Below are positions 11,542 through 21,544 of a DNA stretch of 64,000 nt, piece after piece. Source of the DNA: Calvatia gigantea (taxonomy: Eukaryota > Basidiomycota > Agaricomycetes > Agaricales > Lycoperdaceae); NCBI GenBank assembly GCA_025093985.1, contig JACAAK010000007.1, positions 2,418,001 to 2,482,000 of the forward strand. Reading direction: 5' to 3'. Within the stretch, counting starts at the first letter, position 1; the number at the start of each line of letters is the position of its first letter. The notes beneath the pieces are model-generated. The model did no database searches and had not been told where the DNA came from. It saw only the letters and a program-made list of their open reading frames with translations. The position numbers and the translations under genes were made by a program.

Positions 11542-13125
11542 ATGGTCTCCCGAACCCTCCTCAGCCGTGCCCTCAGGTCTGCTACCCGCTCTCCAGTATG
11601 TTTGTTTATTTCAGACGCGAAAACACCACTCATAACACCCCCACAGCGGCCTTTTAGGTCCTATGCAACCGTTCGAAATGCTGGCCCTCACACCGAAATA
11701 ACAACACTTCCCAATGGCTTGACGGTCGCCACCGAATCTCACTCACATGCTCAAACCGCCACCGTTGGTGTCTGGATCGACGCCGGCTCGCGGGCGGAGA
11801 CAGACAAAACCAATGGTACCGCACATTTCCTCGAACACATGGCTTTCAAGGGAACTGGCCGGAGAACACAACACGCTCTCGAACTTGAGGTTGAGAACCT
11901 TGGTGCTCACCTGAACGCCTACACTTCCCGTGAACAGACTGTGTACTATGCCAAGAGCTTCCGCAAGGATGTTTCGGCTGCTGTGGATATTATTTCTGAT
12001 ATTCTCCAGAACTCCAAGCTCGAGAATGCAGCTATTGAGCGGGAGCGTGATGTTATTCTACGAGAGCAACAAGAGGTTGATAAGCAGCTTGAGGAAGTCG
12101 TTTTTGACCACCTTCATGCTGTTGCCTTCCAACGTACGTCACTTCAGTTCGTTGAATTATTTGTTTCTCAGCTGACCGTCGGTACAGATCAGCCCCTTGG
12201 TCGTACTATCCTTGGGCCCAAGGCTAACATCCTCTCAATAAGCCGGGATGACTTGGCTTCCTATATTAAGACCAACTACTCTGCTGACCGTATGGTCCTC
12301 GTCGGTGCTGGTGGTGTTGACCATGGTGAACTTGTTAAACTCGCCGAGAAGCATTTTGCTTCCCTCCCTGTCTCTCCCAACCCAATCCCTCTTGGTCGTC
12401 TGGCACACCCCAAGACTTCCTTCGTCGGTTCCGACGTCCGCATCCGTGATGACGAAATCCCTACCGCCAACATCGCCATCGCTGTTGAGGGTGTCGGCTG
12501 GAGCTCCCCCGACTACTTCCCCATGATGGTCATGCAAAGCATCCTCGGCAACTGGGACCGCAGCCTCGGTCTTTCCTCCCTCAACTCCTCTCGTCTCTCC
12601 CACATTGTCTCCCAAAATAACCTTGCCAATTCATTCATGTCCTTCTCTACATCATACTCGGATACCGGTCTCTGGGGTATTTACCTCGTTTCGGAGAACA
12701 TTGTGAACCTTGATGATCTTATGCACTTTACACTGAAGGAGTGGACGAGGATGAGCACTTCGCCGACGGAGGTGGAGGTTGAGCGCGCGAAGAGTCAGCT
12801 TAAGGCCGGGCTTCTGCTGGGACTTGATGGCACGACTGCAATTGCGGAGGATATTGGAAGGCAACTTGTTACCAGTGGAAGGAGGTTGACGCCCCAACAG
12901 ATTGAGAGTGCTATTGATGCGGTTACCCCTGCCGAGATTAAGCGCGTCGCTTCGAAATACCTTTGGGATAAGGATGTACGTGAACTTTTTTTTTTGGTGC
13001 TTTTGGGTTTGGTCTGACTCGCTGTTTCCGCTCTGTTGCAGATCGCTCTTGCTGCTGTTGGAAGCATTGAGGGTCTCCTCGACTATAACCGTCTCCGTGC
13101 GGACATGTCGTCCATGATCCACTAG
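11542..13125 (+). CDS. MAS1: Mitochondrial processing peptidase, beta subunit
   Basis: Starts MVSRTLLSRALRSATRSP, an Arg/Ser-rich mitochondrial presequence. After an intron that splits the presequence (donor near 11598, acceptor CCACAG near 11647) the M16 metallopeptidase domain begins: TTLPNGLTVATESH, then the inverted zinc motif HFLEH in GTAHFLEHMAFKGTG, with downstream acidic residues in LEVENLGAHLNAYTSREQTV. The beta subunit supplies the zinc and catalyses removal of presequences in the matrix together with the alpha subunit. A second intron falls near 12133-12186 (AFQ, then HQPLGRTILGP) and a third near 12976-13041. The last exon encodes IALAAVGSIEGLLDYNRLRA and ends SSMIH with TAG at 13123-13125. 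The length of about 475 aa matches the family and the frame is intact. Confidence 0.95.
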
Positions 13126-13828
13126 ACGTGAGCATTTCTTGTGTCTTAAATGGCTCTGAAGGCTCACTTCCCTTGCTCCTCTTGTAGCACCCATCTTAGA
13201 CGTTGAGAGGACAGGATATATAAAAACTGAATATATTCCTTTTTCTAATCATATATAATTCACTCTCGTTGCCTTCTGGAGCCTGCAGTGAACATTGGAT
13301 ATGCAGTCTAGCGCACGCCCTAGTCAACATTGCGAGTTCTAGTCCTCCGCTAGTATGTCCTAAGTTGGAGGGAGCGTGAAAGCAACCCCAAGAGTTGGAT
13401 ATTACCTAATAAGCAGTAACACTTGGAAATTCAAATGTTGCAATCTTGAATTGGTTCGCTTCCGACATGTGCATGATCGAGGCTGCAACGCAAAATTCGC
13501 CAAACTGCATAAATTAAAACCACGCAAAAAACGCAATTACTTTGTTGAAACGTTGTTCCTTGAGTTCACCACGCGGGTGCTCTGCCCTCTCATGTTAAGT
13601 AAAGCTTGCTGGACGTGCATTTCTTAGCTCCCCTGCACGACGCCTGAACTCGCCCCTTTCGTCCTTGACTCTTAGTCTCTTTTCTACGTGTCCATTCCAC
13701 TGTTCTCTGCTTTTAAAACCTTCCAACGACAGAGGCTCCTCACTCGTCTGCTCCCTTCTGACGATTAATTTGAAACTTTAGTGAACTCAAGCCAAAAATT
13801 TGGGGTTTATTCGAAGAAATCAGGAAGG
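13126..13828. other. Intergenic, no gene seen
   Basis: Between the MPP-beta stop and the PQ-loop gene start. AT-rich in places (TATATAAAAACTGAATATATTCC about 13218), which suits a 3' processing region for MPP-beta. No coding frame with family-like residues. Confidence 0.4.
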
Positions 13829-15258
13829 ATGATAGACGGTGATGCGCTCAGTAGTATCGTGAGTATTTTTACATGGTCTCTTGGAGGCGATAGTTCTGAT
13901 GGTCAACTCCATGTGCGAAATGACAACTGCTCCACTTGACTCGTGATTCGGCTGTTTACCAACGACGTCCTGCGTGCCTTAATGGTTTTATGATCACAAT
14001 TCCTCGGTGACAAGTTTGGATGGATCTCAATCGGATGTTGGTGTGTCCTTCTTTCCTACTGACGTCAAGACAAAGTCCATTTATTTATCCATCACATCAT
14101 AATACAGGATCGTGGTGTATTCACCACAACTCTACGAAAATTACCGCCTCCAATCCGGCGAAGGCTTGAGCGTGTTGTTCCTTCTGGCATGGTTTATCGG
14201 CGACGTGTGTAACCTCTTTGGTGCAATCCTCGGCGGCCTGGTCCCCACTGTGATTATACTCGCGTGTTATGTGAGTCTCATGATTTCTCGAATATATGTC
14301 AGGTCCATGCTCACTCGCGGGTGGATCAAAATTTTTTAATTCTAGTATGCGCTCTGCGACTTTACGCTCCTCGCTCAAATATACTATTACCGCTGGAAGC
14401 GCTCTCGCTGGCCGATTGGTCCTTTTTACGATCTCCCAACACCCAACACTAGCACCACCGCACTCGCGAGCGAAGCTATATATGATTCTGATTATGAAGG
14501 CGAAGCGGAACCTTTGCTCGGCTCTACCAGAAGTAAGGTCTTGGATCGCCCCGGTGGAGGGGAAGAAGAGACATTAGGGCAGTTGGTGCTCAGGTATACC
14601 CTGTGTCTGCTACTTATTTCAATGCTTGGTATTGGCGCGTGGTGGTTTGATGAAGGACAATACGGTGATGGTGGAGACCTAGGAAATGAATGGTGGCTGA
14701 GGGTTGTGACTGAAGTGGTGAGTGATGGTGATTGGGGGTTTAAGGAGTGGTTGAGGGGATGGATTGTGCAGCTATTAGGCTGGACAAGTGCAACACTATA
14801 TGTAAGTGCTTCCAATCGACATCGATCTAATTGCCAGCTGATTTGACGCTATAACTAGGTGGGCGCTCATCTCCCACAAATCCGTACGTTCCTCTCAGTG
14901 ACAAAGTTTTCCATTGCCGGATTTAACGAGAAGTATGTGGGCTTACAGTGAAAAATGTCGAAACGCGATGTGAAGGAATTTCGCCGGCTCTCTTCGTCTT
15001 TTCAACTTTTGGCAGCTTTACATACGTCATTTCAATATGCGCGAAGAGCTTGGACAAAGATTATCTCATCACTAATGCTAGTTGGCTCGTGGGACATGGT
15101 TTGACAGGCGTCTTGGACTGTGTGGTTTGTCCCTGGGATCCTTTCGGTTTTGTTCTGGATTCTGACAATCCGACAAATTCTGTTGGCCAGGTTATCGCGC
15201 AAATCGTATATTACCGTTTTACACAACAGGGTCGGGCAACAACTATGATCTTGTGAGC
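13829..15258 (+). CDS. PQ-loop (cystinosin/YPQ-type) vacuolar transporter
   Basis: Exons by eye: 13829-13858 (MIDGDALSSI), 14015-14040 (FGWISIGC), 14108-14270, then from 14346. The joined protein reads FGWISIGCWIVVYSPQLYEN, the first PQ loop, then LSVLFLLAWFIGDVCNLFGA. The second PQ loop is VGAHLPQI near 14865, followed by TRCEGISPALFVFSTFGSF and SLDKDYLITNASWLVG. Proteins of this family sit in the vacuolar/lysosomal membrane and export cationic amino acids or cystine. A hydrophilic acidic loop (YDSDYEGEAEPLLGS) separates the two halves. After SWLVG the C-terminus departs from what I expect (LDCVVCPWDPFGF), so the last helix may be damaged or spliced differently; the end given is the stop of that frame. 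Part of this 3' end is duplicated in decayed form at 20.7 kb. Confidence 0.8.
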
Positions 15259-15303
15259 TATTTTTATTGAGAGGTTTTAGGCCTCTTTTTTTTTAATTAC
15301 CTA

Positions 15304-15396
15304 CAATACACTTTGTTGCAAGTTGAACTTGAACCCGTCTCCAACGAACCGTGCCATACCACCGAACTTTCTGTGGTTGAACAAGCTCCAGTACAT
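15304..15396. repeat. Dispersed repeat unit, copy 1
   Basis: About 93 bases beginning CAATACACTTTGTTGCAAG, which recur at 21448-21544 with roughly three quarters identity. Most mismatches are C/T or G/A transitions. It lies just downstream of the PQ-loop gene in the same relative order as in the second copy. Confidence 0.7.
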
Positions 15397-15652
15397 AAAG
15401 ATCTTACGAAGGAACAACCAGAACTCTGTGACGGTGACCTATCGTCCACTTGTTGTCCGACCAATGTTCTTTCAAAAACTGTGTGTCGCATCTATCAATA
15501 TACTCCTCGGCGTTGTCGTCGGATAAAATAGAGGGTGATGTTTGTGTTGTGGATAGTGAATCCGGTCATCCCCCACCTACGAACGCACAGGCTCACAAGG
15601 CATTACGTGCCTTACGTCAGTGTATGGGTGGGCAACCACTGGGAACCAGTAC

Positions 15653-15723
15653 GACCTGATAGCTCAATGGTAGAGCATCTGGTATATGTCCGGAAGGTCT
15701 GGGGTTCGATCCCCCATCTGGTC
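15653..15723 (+). tRNA. tRNA-like sequence, probably a pseudo-tRNA (Ile-TAT-like)
   Basis: 71 bases fold as a cloverleaf. The acceptor stem GACCTGA/TCTGGTC has one T-T mismatch, the D stem is GCTC/GAGC, the anticodon stem TCTGG/CCGGA, and the T stem TGGGG/CCCCA closes the loop TTCGATC. The A box (TAGCTCAATGG) and B box (GGTTCGATCCC) are intact, and a TTTT terminator follows at about 15734. The 7-base anticodon loop reads TATATGT, which puts A instead of the nearly invariant T at position 33 and TAT at 34-36. That, plus the acceptor mismatch, suggests a decayed tRNA or the head of a tRNA-derived short element rather than a working tRNA. Confidence 0.5.
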
Positions 15724-16063
15724 AATTAAAATTTTCTATGATTACATTACTACGGGATACCTCGTCACAACAGTTTGTTGTGGTACGAGGCTAAGGTATA
15801 CAAAGGTATGTACATATGAACACTTAACTAGACTACGTCATATGATGTAAATACCAACGGTTGATAGTGGAATACCGTTCGTAGTTAATAAACTGGATAC
15901 CAGGCACAGGGAGGTAATGTGTGAGATGATCATAATCAAAAACGAAGTGTCTATGAAGGGGCGCGTCTATCCACCTGTGGCTGCGGACGGGTGTAAGAAG
16001 AGACCTGGCTAACGAAGAAGAGGCGTATCCATCACTGCGCAGTCACCGAGAGCTCAAAAGCCC
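15724..16063. other. Intergenic between tRNA-like element and NLR 3' end
   Basis: No coding frame or structured RNA recognised. It contains a TTTT run right after the tRNA-like element and AT-rich DNA. Confidence 0.35.
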
Positions 16064-19000
16064 TTAGTTTTCAGGGTGATATGGAAACACCATATATTCG
16101 ACACGGCCCCTAGAGGATTGTATCGCAAGAGGCCCAACGATGGCGTAGTATTGCTTTGAGTTCATTTGTATGATCGTGATCTTGACGGTGAGGCGTTGGT
16201 TGCCCTTGAGCGTTTCCTTCAACCTCAGAAGATTAGCCAGGACACTCCAGTTGAGCTGGTCGCCCTTGTGTTTCCAAGAAATACGATAATTTCGATCCAG
16301 AACATGTTGTTTGGTTTGGTTCCACCGGTTAGTATTAAGATTCTAGCAAAAAGGTTCAAAGGAAAATGCCAACTACGAAATATCAACTTACTTCCAAGTC
16401 AAAACGGGTTGAGCCCGACTGGTACATATGGTAACAAGCCCATTTCTCCGTGCGAAGACCCCTGAACATATTATCCAGATGAAGCTCCGTGAGCTGGGTT
16501 ACATCAAGCTCCTTAGATATCAGTTCTCGGCGAAATGCGATTGGTGCCTGTGAATGATTTGAGCTAGTAACCCAAACATAATGAGACTTTCGGCGCACAT
16601 GGTTGGATAGCCAGTTGTAGAAATCATGGAAAACAAATGTTTTCGCCTCAAACCACGACGGATCCAGCCCCTGAAAGACCTCGATTAGTTCAGAAATCTC
16701 AAGTGAAGGACGGTGCCGCACTTCATGTGAACACGAAGGATCGTGGCAGAAGTCGATCAGGATAAGAAGCCAAATAGATCGGGTTTCTTTACGTAGGGCA
16801 CTGCAAAGCTTCTTCTTCCCGAGACTACCCGGTTCCCAAGAAAATTTGATGTGGCCCGCGAGTGCTATTCAACACAACACACGTCACAACGTGTCCGAGA
16901 GGAAGCAGAACTGATTAGCTTACCCTCACCAGGAGTCAAATTTATGAAATTGATATAACGTCGCCATATATTCCCTAGCTCTTGATCCAAGTTAATGCAG
17001 TAGGACTCAGAGCGAGATTGATCTTTGAGGAAGTCGGGAAAAGAGGCGTGGAGGAATTGAAGGAGTTCCTCGTTCGCTCTGTCTGGCGACGGAAGAGCAA
17101 GAACCGAGAGTAGTTTATCCAACGCATCATAAGCGTCGTGTTGTTTGAGTCCCAAGGTATTGCACAAGATGAGAAAATTTGGCATCTTCCCCGGGAAAAA
17201 GTGGCGAAGAATAGCGAAACCAAGAATGGCTTTGGTGGTAGGAAGAGAGTCGGACTCTATACTCGACATGATCGCCGTGTATAATAGGTCAAGGGAGTGG
17301 AATGGGTTTTTCCCCACCCCAAAGGACTGGCCATCATCCATCATTTTCCGGTCAATTAAAGACAGGATATGTTCGAGACTCTGCACTGGATTCTTTTTAC
17401 CGATGTAATCAACAAGCGTTTTAGCGAAAAGAAACATTCCGGAGGACGCTTCTGCGAGTCGTGGAAGGGTGTCGTCCGATGGCCACGGTGGGGTTAGCAT
17501 ATATGAATACCTGAGCTGAATTCTTTCGAATTCTATGCGAAAATAGGTTTTCACACTTTGCAACGCCTCCTCAGAGTTTATAGGTATCTCAAGTTTCCAG
17601 AAACATGGCGCCCGTTCTTCGACCCGACGGAAGGTTTCACGTAGATGTGCCTCGGGTCGGCTCGAAATAATCCAGGTAGGAGATATGACTGTGGTGGGAC
17701 CGAGAGCAAATTCATGAATCAGATCCAACATCCTGCACTGTTCTTTCTCGCCAGCAATTTCATCAAAGCCGTCTAAAAAAACTACCCAACGTCGAGACTC
17801 CGCACCAATACCCCCAGTGGTAAATGGGACAACGAAGAGGCGTCTGAGCTGCTCATCGAGGGACTTTACTAAAAAATTGGGGTCGGCGGCCAGTTTCTCT
17901 CCCATGTAACGACAATACTCCGGATCAGCCACAGCAAGACCGTGTGCCAACATTGTAAGAACCTTCTTGGGGTCGTCTCGGTGATTGAGGCGGGAAAGAA
18001 ATAAAGTTGCACATCTTAGGTCAGGGAGGGGACACACAGCTTCAGCCAGGCTTTGCATGATTGCGGACTTGCCGACACCAGCCGGTCCAACTAGCCAGAT
18101 AATCCTCGTCTCAGAGTTGGTGCCACGGATGCGCATCTAGAGCCGCTCGAGAAGGTCTGTTCGGGTGTCCGGGCGGCATCGGGGAGGATCGTCGCGCTCG
18201 GAGGAGTCAAATTCTGTGCCAGGGATGGTGTACTTGGCCATCTTTTCCAACGCTGGAAACCGTTGTAATTGGATCTTCCTTGCTAATCAGAATACAGCAA
18301 CTAAAGTTACTCACTACTTGGACCATGATGATGAATTTCTGTCATTACCGGTTGGTTAATGACAACACCCTGTGCATTGGGCAAAAGGCCACCATGATGT
18401 TGAGCTAGGTAGGGAAGCCACTGAACAATGGTCAGAGTATGTGGCAGGGAAGCTTTCAACCGACGCACCTCGATTACCTTCTACAGGCGGTCTTTCTGAA
18501 TTATCAAGGATAATGGGTCGTTGGGATTCCTGGGCTTGATTTGGAGGGCTACCTTCCTTGCTATCGTGCAGGGACGCCGAGGTGAGGGAGGAAGTACTCG
18601 GAACTTGCACGAACCCCAGTCAGTGTCCATCTACATCAAGTTATCAAAGAACACACCTAGGCCGAGGCCAGTACTCGCGCTGACTTCGATCTCAGGGGTC
18701 TTTCGGCTCGAAGGTGTTGACAACCCATCATTTGAAGAAGCCGACACAGGAACGATACCGTCGGAAATCGGTAAATCAGACTCTGGAACCAGGATCAGTC
18801 AGAATTTCCACTGATGTTCAGAGACGACAAACGAGAGATGTGTGAGCACAGAGATCGGACACTGGCGGCAGCGGATGAGTGCTGAATAACTTGATTAGAT
18901 TTGACGTTCGAGTTTTGTAAGTGACGGAAATTAAGCATCTATCGTTTATCGAGTATCACAATACGCACCCGGATGAGGGGAAACAGGTGGGCTTATACTT

Positions 19001-20184
19001 ATTTCAGGCGGGGGGGGGGGACCTCCGCCCGAAGCCACTGTAACTGCTACAAGGAAAGTGGATAAGTTGGATTCTATAGCAAGGAACCACTAACGGGAGC
19101 TACGAGGGGCCGAAGAACCCTGTAAGGCTGTATTTGGTAGGTGCCCAGGAACTACAAGGCGCGACTTTCAGTGCCTATCCAGTTCAGATAGTGATGTACA
19201 CACTCGGATCGGGGGCAACGGAGGAACTATCATCGATAGCGGGAATCTCCTGGGCTAGGCCTTCGTTTGGAGGGGTCAACACTACGGGAGTTGCGGCACG
19301 GACGCTGAATCCTGAGTGAAGGAATCAACAACAAGCAAACGACCACCTCAATGCCTCTGCCTTATTAAATCGTTGCAAGACGCACCCGGGACAAGAGTTA
19401 CCGTTGGCTCATCGTCGATCCCAGGTGGCTCCTGGATCGGAATCGCGGGCAACCTCTTAATGCGGGATGTTGTCACTTGAAATATTGGCAGCGAGGCACA
19501 CAGGCGATTCTGAAATAGGGAGTCAGCTCCGAGCAACATCGAAGTTCGAACAGGAAGCACGAACAAGAGTTAAAAGAGGCAACGGACCGAATACCATCGG
19601 TATTGCGTGAGCCTTGAAAGACCGCATTGAGTGAACGTCCGAAGTTTAGAGGCGGTCGCACAAGCTCAGTGGCGAGCCTCCACCGAGCCGTCGCACACAC
19701 ACCTGGATAATTGCTAGGAGCCAGGTTGCCTCCTGCCTCGGGGCCTGCTTCTCGAACTGGTACCACCGGTAATGTTTTTTTCGGGGGTACCGATGCAGTT
19801 TGGGGAGGCAAACCGGATTCTAAAACGGAGAACCGGTCCCAGTTTCGTTGGCATTCAGCAAGACATAACCATGGGACGACACACCGACGGGGTTGGGTGA
19901 ATCTTGAAAGGCTACTTACACACACCCAGACACTTTAATACTCGTCCTTTCTCAAGAGTTGCGACACGCACCTGAATGGGAAGTCGTGTATGGGTCATAA
20001 CGAACACCAGGTCCCCCAGTTAAAAATACTGCAGCTGTGTTGGCAGAGGTGGAATGAGGCAGAGATACTTCAGAAGACGTAGATCCTAAAAAGAAGGGAG
20101 ACGGTCGAGGTTCATCTCCAGAGGTTGAGAATAGCGCCGGACAAACCTCCACGGGGTCTATTGCAGAAATTTCCACAGAGTTTA
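16064..20184 (-). CDS. NACHT-domain NLR-like STAND protein with modular N-terminus and one in-frame stop
   Basis: The core exon (about 16910-18330, minus) carries a STAND NTPase. Its P-loop is GPAGVGKSA, the Walker B is RRWVVFLDGFDEI, and ISSRPEAHLRETF is the sensor region; a helical tail follows with LPRLAEASSGMFLFAKTLVDY. Upstream, VVINQPVMTEIHHHGP and FDSSERDDPPRCRPDTRTDL match the standard linker before fungal NACHT domains. A TAG at 18137-18139 interrupts the frame just before the P-loop (ERL stop MRIRG). Two C-terminal exons follow: one with HIKFSWEPGSLGKKKLCSAL (from about 16865) and a final one with NRWNQTKQHVLDRNYRISWK, ending YHPEN with TAA at 16064-16066. No ANK, WD40 or TPR repeats are seen. 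Such proteins are thought to sense non-self and trigger regulated cell death. The N-terminus is a chain of small exons (listed separately). The true start was not found. Confidence 0.75.
18137..18139 (-). other. In-frame TAG stop upstream of the NACHT P-loop
   Basis: On the minus strand the frame encoding TDLLERL runs directly into TAG and continues as MRIRGTNSETRIIWLVGPAG. Gln (CAG) or Trp (TGG) is expected, and either could become TAG by a single C:G to T:A transition. The AG could mimic an acceptor, but no donor lies between conserved coding text and the stop. Confidence 0.7.
18469..18603 (-). other. Candidate NLR N-terminal exon (Ser/Pro-rich)
   Basis: 135 nt, acceptor GTGCAAG, entering in phase 1; encodes PSTSSLTSASLHDSKEGSPP and continues Pro/Ser-rich. 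The donor taken here is GTGCGT (CGAG|GTGCGTC). The next conserved exon seems to require phase 0, so the 3' boundary of this exon is uncertain; GTAGAAG a little upstream is an alternative donor. Confidence 0.45.
18657..18782 (-). other. Candidate NLR N-terminal exon, symmetric phase 1
   Basis: 126 nt (42 codons), acceptor TTCCAG, donor G|GTGTGTTC, phase 1 at both ends. Encodes SDLPISDGIVPVSASSNDGL and more, ending in STGLGL. The PVSASSNDGL stretch resembles PVVLTPPNEGL in the exon at 19204-19311, suggesting exon duplication. Confidence 0.55.
18969..19043 (-). other. Candidate NLR N-terminal exon, symmetric phase 1, poly-proline
   Basis: 75 nt, acceptor GTAGCAG, donor G|GTGCGT, phase 1 both ends. 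Encodes TVASGGGPPPPPPEISISPP and then VSPHP. The polyproline is written by a run of eleven C on the minus strand (G-run about 19010-19020), a site prone to length change; its present length keeps the frame open. Confidence 0.55.
19204..19311 (-). other. Candidate NLR N-terminal exon, symmetric phase 1
   Basis: 108 nt (36 codons), acceptor CACTCAG, donor A|GTGTGTAC, phase 1 both ends. Encodes FSVRAATPVVLTPPNEGLAQ followed by EIPAIDDSSSVAPDP. Pro/Ser-rich and probably disordered. Confidence 0.55.
19386..19475 (-). other. Candidate NLR N-terminal exon, symmetric phase 1
   Basis: 90 nt (30 codons), acceptor TTTCAAG, donor G|GTGCGTC, phase 1 both ends. Encodes TTSRIKRLPAIPIQEPPGID followed by DEPTVTLVP. 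Shares the P-hydrophobic-P-hydrophobic pattern of its neighbours. Confidence 0.55.
19703..19819 (-). other. Candidate NLR N-terminal exon, symmetric phase 1
   Basis: 117 nt (39 codons), acceptor GTTTTAG, donor G|GTGTGTGTG, phase 1 both ends. Encodes SGLPPQTASVPPKKTLPVVP and then VREAGPEAGGNLAPSNYP. Confidence 0.55.
19972..20184 (-). other. Candidate NLR N-terminal exon, symmetric phase 1 (longest)
   Basis: 213 nt (71 codons), acceptor TTCTGCAG, donor G|GTGCGTG, phase 1 both ends. Encodes NSVEISAIDPVEVCPALFST, then a Ser/Pro/Thr-rich stretch ending YDPYTTSHS. Further exons may lie upstream: a similar CCGG|GTGCGAT donor occurs near 20358. I could not place the initiating ATG. Confidence 0.5.
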
Positions 20185-20716
20185 CTGCAGAAATTTCCCA
20201 TTAACCCTGTTGTCGCCAAGTAAAGGGTTGGGAGAGTAAAGTCAGGATGCACGAAGAAAACGTGCGAGAAACGAGGTAAACCAAACTGCGGGTGAGATCT
20301 TATGGACATCCATGCTGCCGATTTGGCGCTGACCGCAGAAGCACTCTCATCAACATCGCACCCGGAGGCAGAAACGGAAAGAGGTGGTTTGCAATGTTAA
20401 GTGCCGGATCAGGCGGTGCGTGACTGATTGTGATGCCCTTTCGCTTCTTTTCTCCCACGACCCCAATAAAGTGTCACATTGACTCGTTGTCCTGGTCCCC
20501 TGTCCATGTGTCAACGTTATTCCCACCACAATCTACCGACGAAGTCTCCCATACCTTGCACTTGTGTATCCGCCTTCGTGCTTGTAGCGAATAATTTTTC
20601 TGGCTCATCACTACCACATTCGCTGCTTTTCTACCCGACTTCCGCTCAACTTGTCAACCCAGAGATCTACTATGGGAGGTCCTGTCTACTCCCTCTAATT
20701 ACCACATCCCAATACG
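20185..20716. other. Upstream of NLR exon series; no clear gene
   Basis: May hold first exon(s) of the NLR gene on the minus strand, for example text reading LNIANHLFPFLPP before a GTGCGAT donor near 20358. No start codon could be assigned. The rest shows no recognised feature. Confidence 0.3.
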
Positions 20717-20864
20717 GTGAAAGTTGCTGGAACACGATGTGAAGGAATCTCGCTAGCCCTCTTCGCGTCACTTCGATTTTGGTAGCTGCTTCATGTGTGG
20801 TAAGGCCATGAATGAGAATTAGCTCAACCCAATGCGAGCTGACCCATGGGCATGGTTTAGTGGG
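20717..20864 (+). pseudogene. Decayed copy of the PQ-loop gene 3' exon
   Basis: Aligns by eye with 14948-15110 of the PQ-loop gene, starting GTGAAA and keeping the stretch CGATGTGAAGGAAT. The translation keeps TRCEGISLALF (against TRCEGISPALF) and then hits a stop (RFW stop). Many differences are C/T or G/A transitions and about 15 bases are missing. The match ends near the shared CATGGTTT. It precedes the second dispersed repeat copy at 21448, as in the parent locus, so a segment of gene plus 3' flank was duplicated and then mutated. Confidence 0.65.
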
Positions 20865-21447
20865 GGTTCCGGATGATTTAATCCGTCCTTGAAATTTTTC
20901 TTTTTCCAACGATGCTCACGTCTTCACTGGGATGCAGAGGTTAGCGTTTGATCCGGGGGTAGCTCAGCCCGCCCCTGACCATTTATTAAGATAGTGGGTG
21001 AAATTTGAGATTAATGGTCCAGGCATGTACATACAATAGACATCAGTAACTAAGGGAGGGAGAGTGGGTAGCATGAAGAGTTCCACTTGCAGAGGGGAAC
21101 TTGGTGGGCAAAACGGCAAGAATGATTTCGGACTCCCCCCACTATTGCTTAGTATAATGGGGGGGAGATAGGGCTTGCTCAGACCCTCCCATTGATCAAG
21201 GGTGTTGCCCAGTGAGTGCATGGCGAAACGTTGACCCACGGGGTCGCTATGCTAACCAGTTGGTGTAAGCAGAGAGGTGGACCCGCAGGGTCGTGACCGC
21301 GGGTCATGACATATTAGATTTCGTCCCGAAGCCTGACCAACCCCAGTTATTATGCAAATCGGTTTACGCGATGGGATTAGGCCCCAGCTGTGACCTCCTG
21401 AGCCGTTTTTACTGTGAGGTTAGACGGCACGTCTTTCCGACAACCAA

Positions 21448-21544
21448 CAATACACTTTGTTGCAAGCTGAACCCAAGCCCACCTCTATTGAACCGTGCCA
21501 TATCAGTAAATCTTCTGCAGTCAGACAAGTCCCAACTGGTACAT
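21448..21544. repeat. Dispersed repeat unit, copy 2
   Basis: Matches 15304-15396 (CAATACACTTTGTTGCAAG start, GAACCGTGCCATA core, ACAT end). Mismatches are mostly transitions. Together with 20717-20864 it forms a colinear but spaced duplicate of the 14.95-15.40 kb segment. Confidence 0.7.

Noticed and set aside
18137..18160. CTCTAG before the NACHT exon as a splice acceptor that would remove the stop
   Set aside because: Conserved coding text (TDLLERL) runs up to the TAG with no GT between, so no intron could end there without deleting conserved residues far upstream.
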